From: an uncultured Akkermansia sp.
GTDB taxonomy: Bacteria > Verrucomicrobiota > Verrucomicrobiia > Verrucomicrobiales > Akkermansiaceae
Assembly: GCA_904502165.1 (NCBI GenBank)
Contig: CAJGDB010000092.1
Coordinates: forward strand, 1-7,116
Length of the DNA: 7,116 nucleotides
Direction: 5' to 3'
Shown here piece after piece: positions 6,770-7,116 of this stretch; within the stretch, counting starts at the first letter, position 1, and each line of letters begins with the position of its first letter. Below the pieces are notes generated by a model that saw only the letters and a list, made by a program, of their open reading frames with translations, did not search any database and was not told the DNA's origin. Both the position numbers and the translations under genes were made by a program.

Positions 6770-7101
6770 TTACCTCTTCCAATCCGCCCGTGCCTTCACC
6801 GTATTGAGAGATTGAATCAGCATGCGCATGATATTGCCTTTTATCGTTTCATTTTCTTCATCACCTCAGCTTACTCCTCATTTTCCGGAGCGAAAAGCTC
6901 CAGCCAGAACTTCGTCTCATTGCACTCCTTCAAGGCCGTGTGCATCTTGTTGGCAAAATCCGCAGGGCCATTGCCATACTTAGCTTCGGCAATATTGGCG
7001 CCTATGGCGGCTGCTCGCTTCCCTAATCCTGCATGTTTTCTACCAACCAGTTTATCGGCTGTACCGCTGCTGATGCAGCGGTAATCAGTCGCTTCGCTCA
7101 A
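6770..7101 (-). pseudogene. Decayed four-helix-bundle / 23S rRNA intervening-sequence (IVP, S23-type) protein gene
   Basis: The longest open part (7101-6871, TTG first codon, 76 aa) contains AIGANIAEA (32-40), DFANKM (48-53) and ALKECNETKFWLELF (56-70). These match the helix 2-3 core of the four-helix-bundle IVP family, small proteins first found in 23S rRNA intervening sequences and related in fold to the Avd accessory protein of diversity-generating retroelements. Helix 1 is absent. The first 13-14 residues are translated hairpin array, and the frame stays open to the window edge, so a longer upstream start cannot be excluded. After WLELFAPENEE comes TAA, then AEVMKKMKR and a second stop. 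After a frameshift, MRMLIQSLNTVKARADWKR (6829-6770) resembles the expected last helix at about the expected distance. I infer a gene broken by missing N-terminus, two stops and a frameshift. A short functional protein from the open part is less likely. Confidence 0.65.
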
Positions 7102-7109
7102 TGAATTAC
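7061..7109 (-). repeat. Right copy of 49-bp perfect inverted repeat
   Basis: Read on the minus strand this is identical to 6656-6704: the linker, the degenerate unit ATTGAGCGAAGCGACTGAT (7102-7084) and the terminal hairpin TACCGCTGC-ATCA-GCAGCGGTA (7083-7062). It lies at the 5' side of the IVP remnant, whose reading frame passes through it. Confidence 0.95.
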
Positions 7110-7116
7110 ACTGGCT
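7061..7116 (-). repeat. Second, inverted hairpin array (runs off the right edge)
   Basis: On the minus strand the window ends inside a hairpin arm, AGCCAGTGTA (7116-7107), the same as the right arm of the third unit of the left array. It is followed by ATTC and then directly by the sixth and seventh units. Compared with the left array, the units at 6617-6662 (46 bases, two 23-base units) are absent and all other visible bases (56) are identical. The array probably continues beyond 7116 with further units. Confidence 0.9.

Noticed and set aside
6812..7084. Plus-strand open frame of 90 codons
   Set aside because: It is antisense to the IVP remnant, whose conserved motifs are on the minus strand; the plus-strand product is composition-driven and has no motif.

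Overview
The window looks like a chromosomal segment of a gut-type Verrucomicrobiota, probably close to Akkermansia. The main clue is the first gene: it ends in a PEP-CTERM sorting tail (VPEP, a hydrophobic stretch, then an Arg-rich end) behind autotransporter-type beta-strand repeats. It is followed by a secreted GH16 glycosidase, a pairing that suits a polysaccharide- or mucin-feeding member of that phylum. Recognisable Shine-Dalgarno sites are weak or absent. The lineage call is inference from gene content, not a database match.

Layout. Bases 1-1271 (+) are the 3' part of a PEP-CTERM surface protein, open at the left edge, followed by a strong hairpin at 1294-1319. Bases 1402-2289 (+) encode a secreted GH16 glycoside hydrolase. 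Its stop overlaps the start of a small four-helix membrane protein (2286-2735, +) as ATGA, so the two form a translationally coupled pair. That pair converges on chorismate synthase aroC (2722-3804, -), with a 14-base overlap of the 3' ends. A 148-base divergent spacer with a good sigma70-type promoter for aroC separates aroC from clpB (3953-6532, +), a full-length ClpB disaggregase. Up to this point the window is ordinary: one surface/carbohydrate module and two unrelated housekeeping genes.

The unusual part is 6533-7116. Six bases after the clpB stop begins a tandem array of seven short units (6539-6704). Six are perfect hairpins with 7-9 bp stems and 3-4 nt loops, separated by a conserved ATTTC/ATTC/TTTC linker. 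The stems are almost unrelated in sequence, so the architecture is conserved rather than the bases. A second copy of the array sits in inverted orientation at 7061-7116 and runs off the right edge. Where both can be compared (56 nt) they are identical except that the right copy lacks exactly two 23-nt units. Between the arrays, on the minus strand, is a decayed gene of the four-helix-bundle / 23S rRNA intervening-sequence protein (IVP, S23) family. It keeps the IGANIAEA and KECNET..WLEL core, lacks helix 1 (its frame instead runs back into the hairpin array), and has stops plus a frameshift before a recognisable last helix.

I read 6539-7116 as a candidate small mobile or IVS-like element, inserted just downstream of clpB, in which inverted arrays of short hairpins bracket an IVP-type gene. 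Its boundaries, mobility and function cannot be decided from this window alone.
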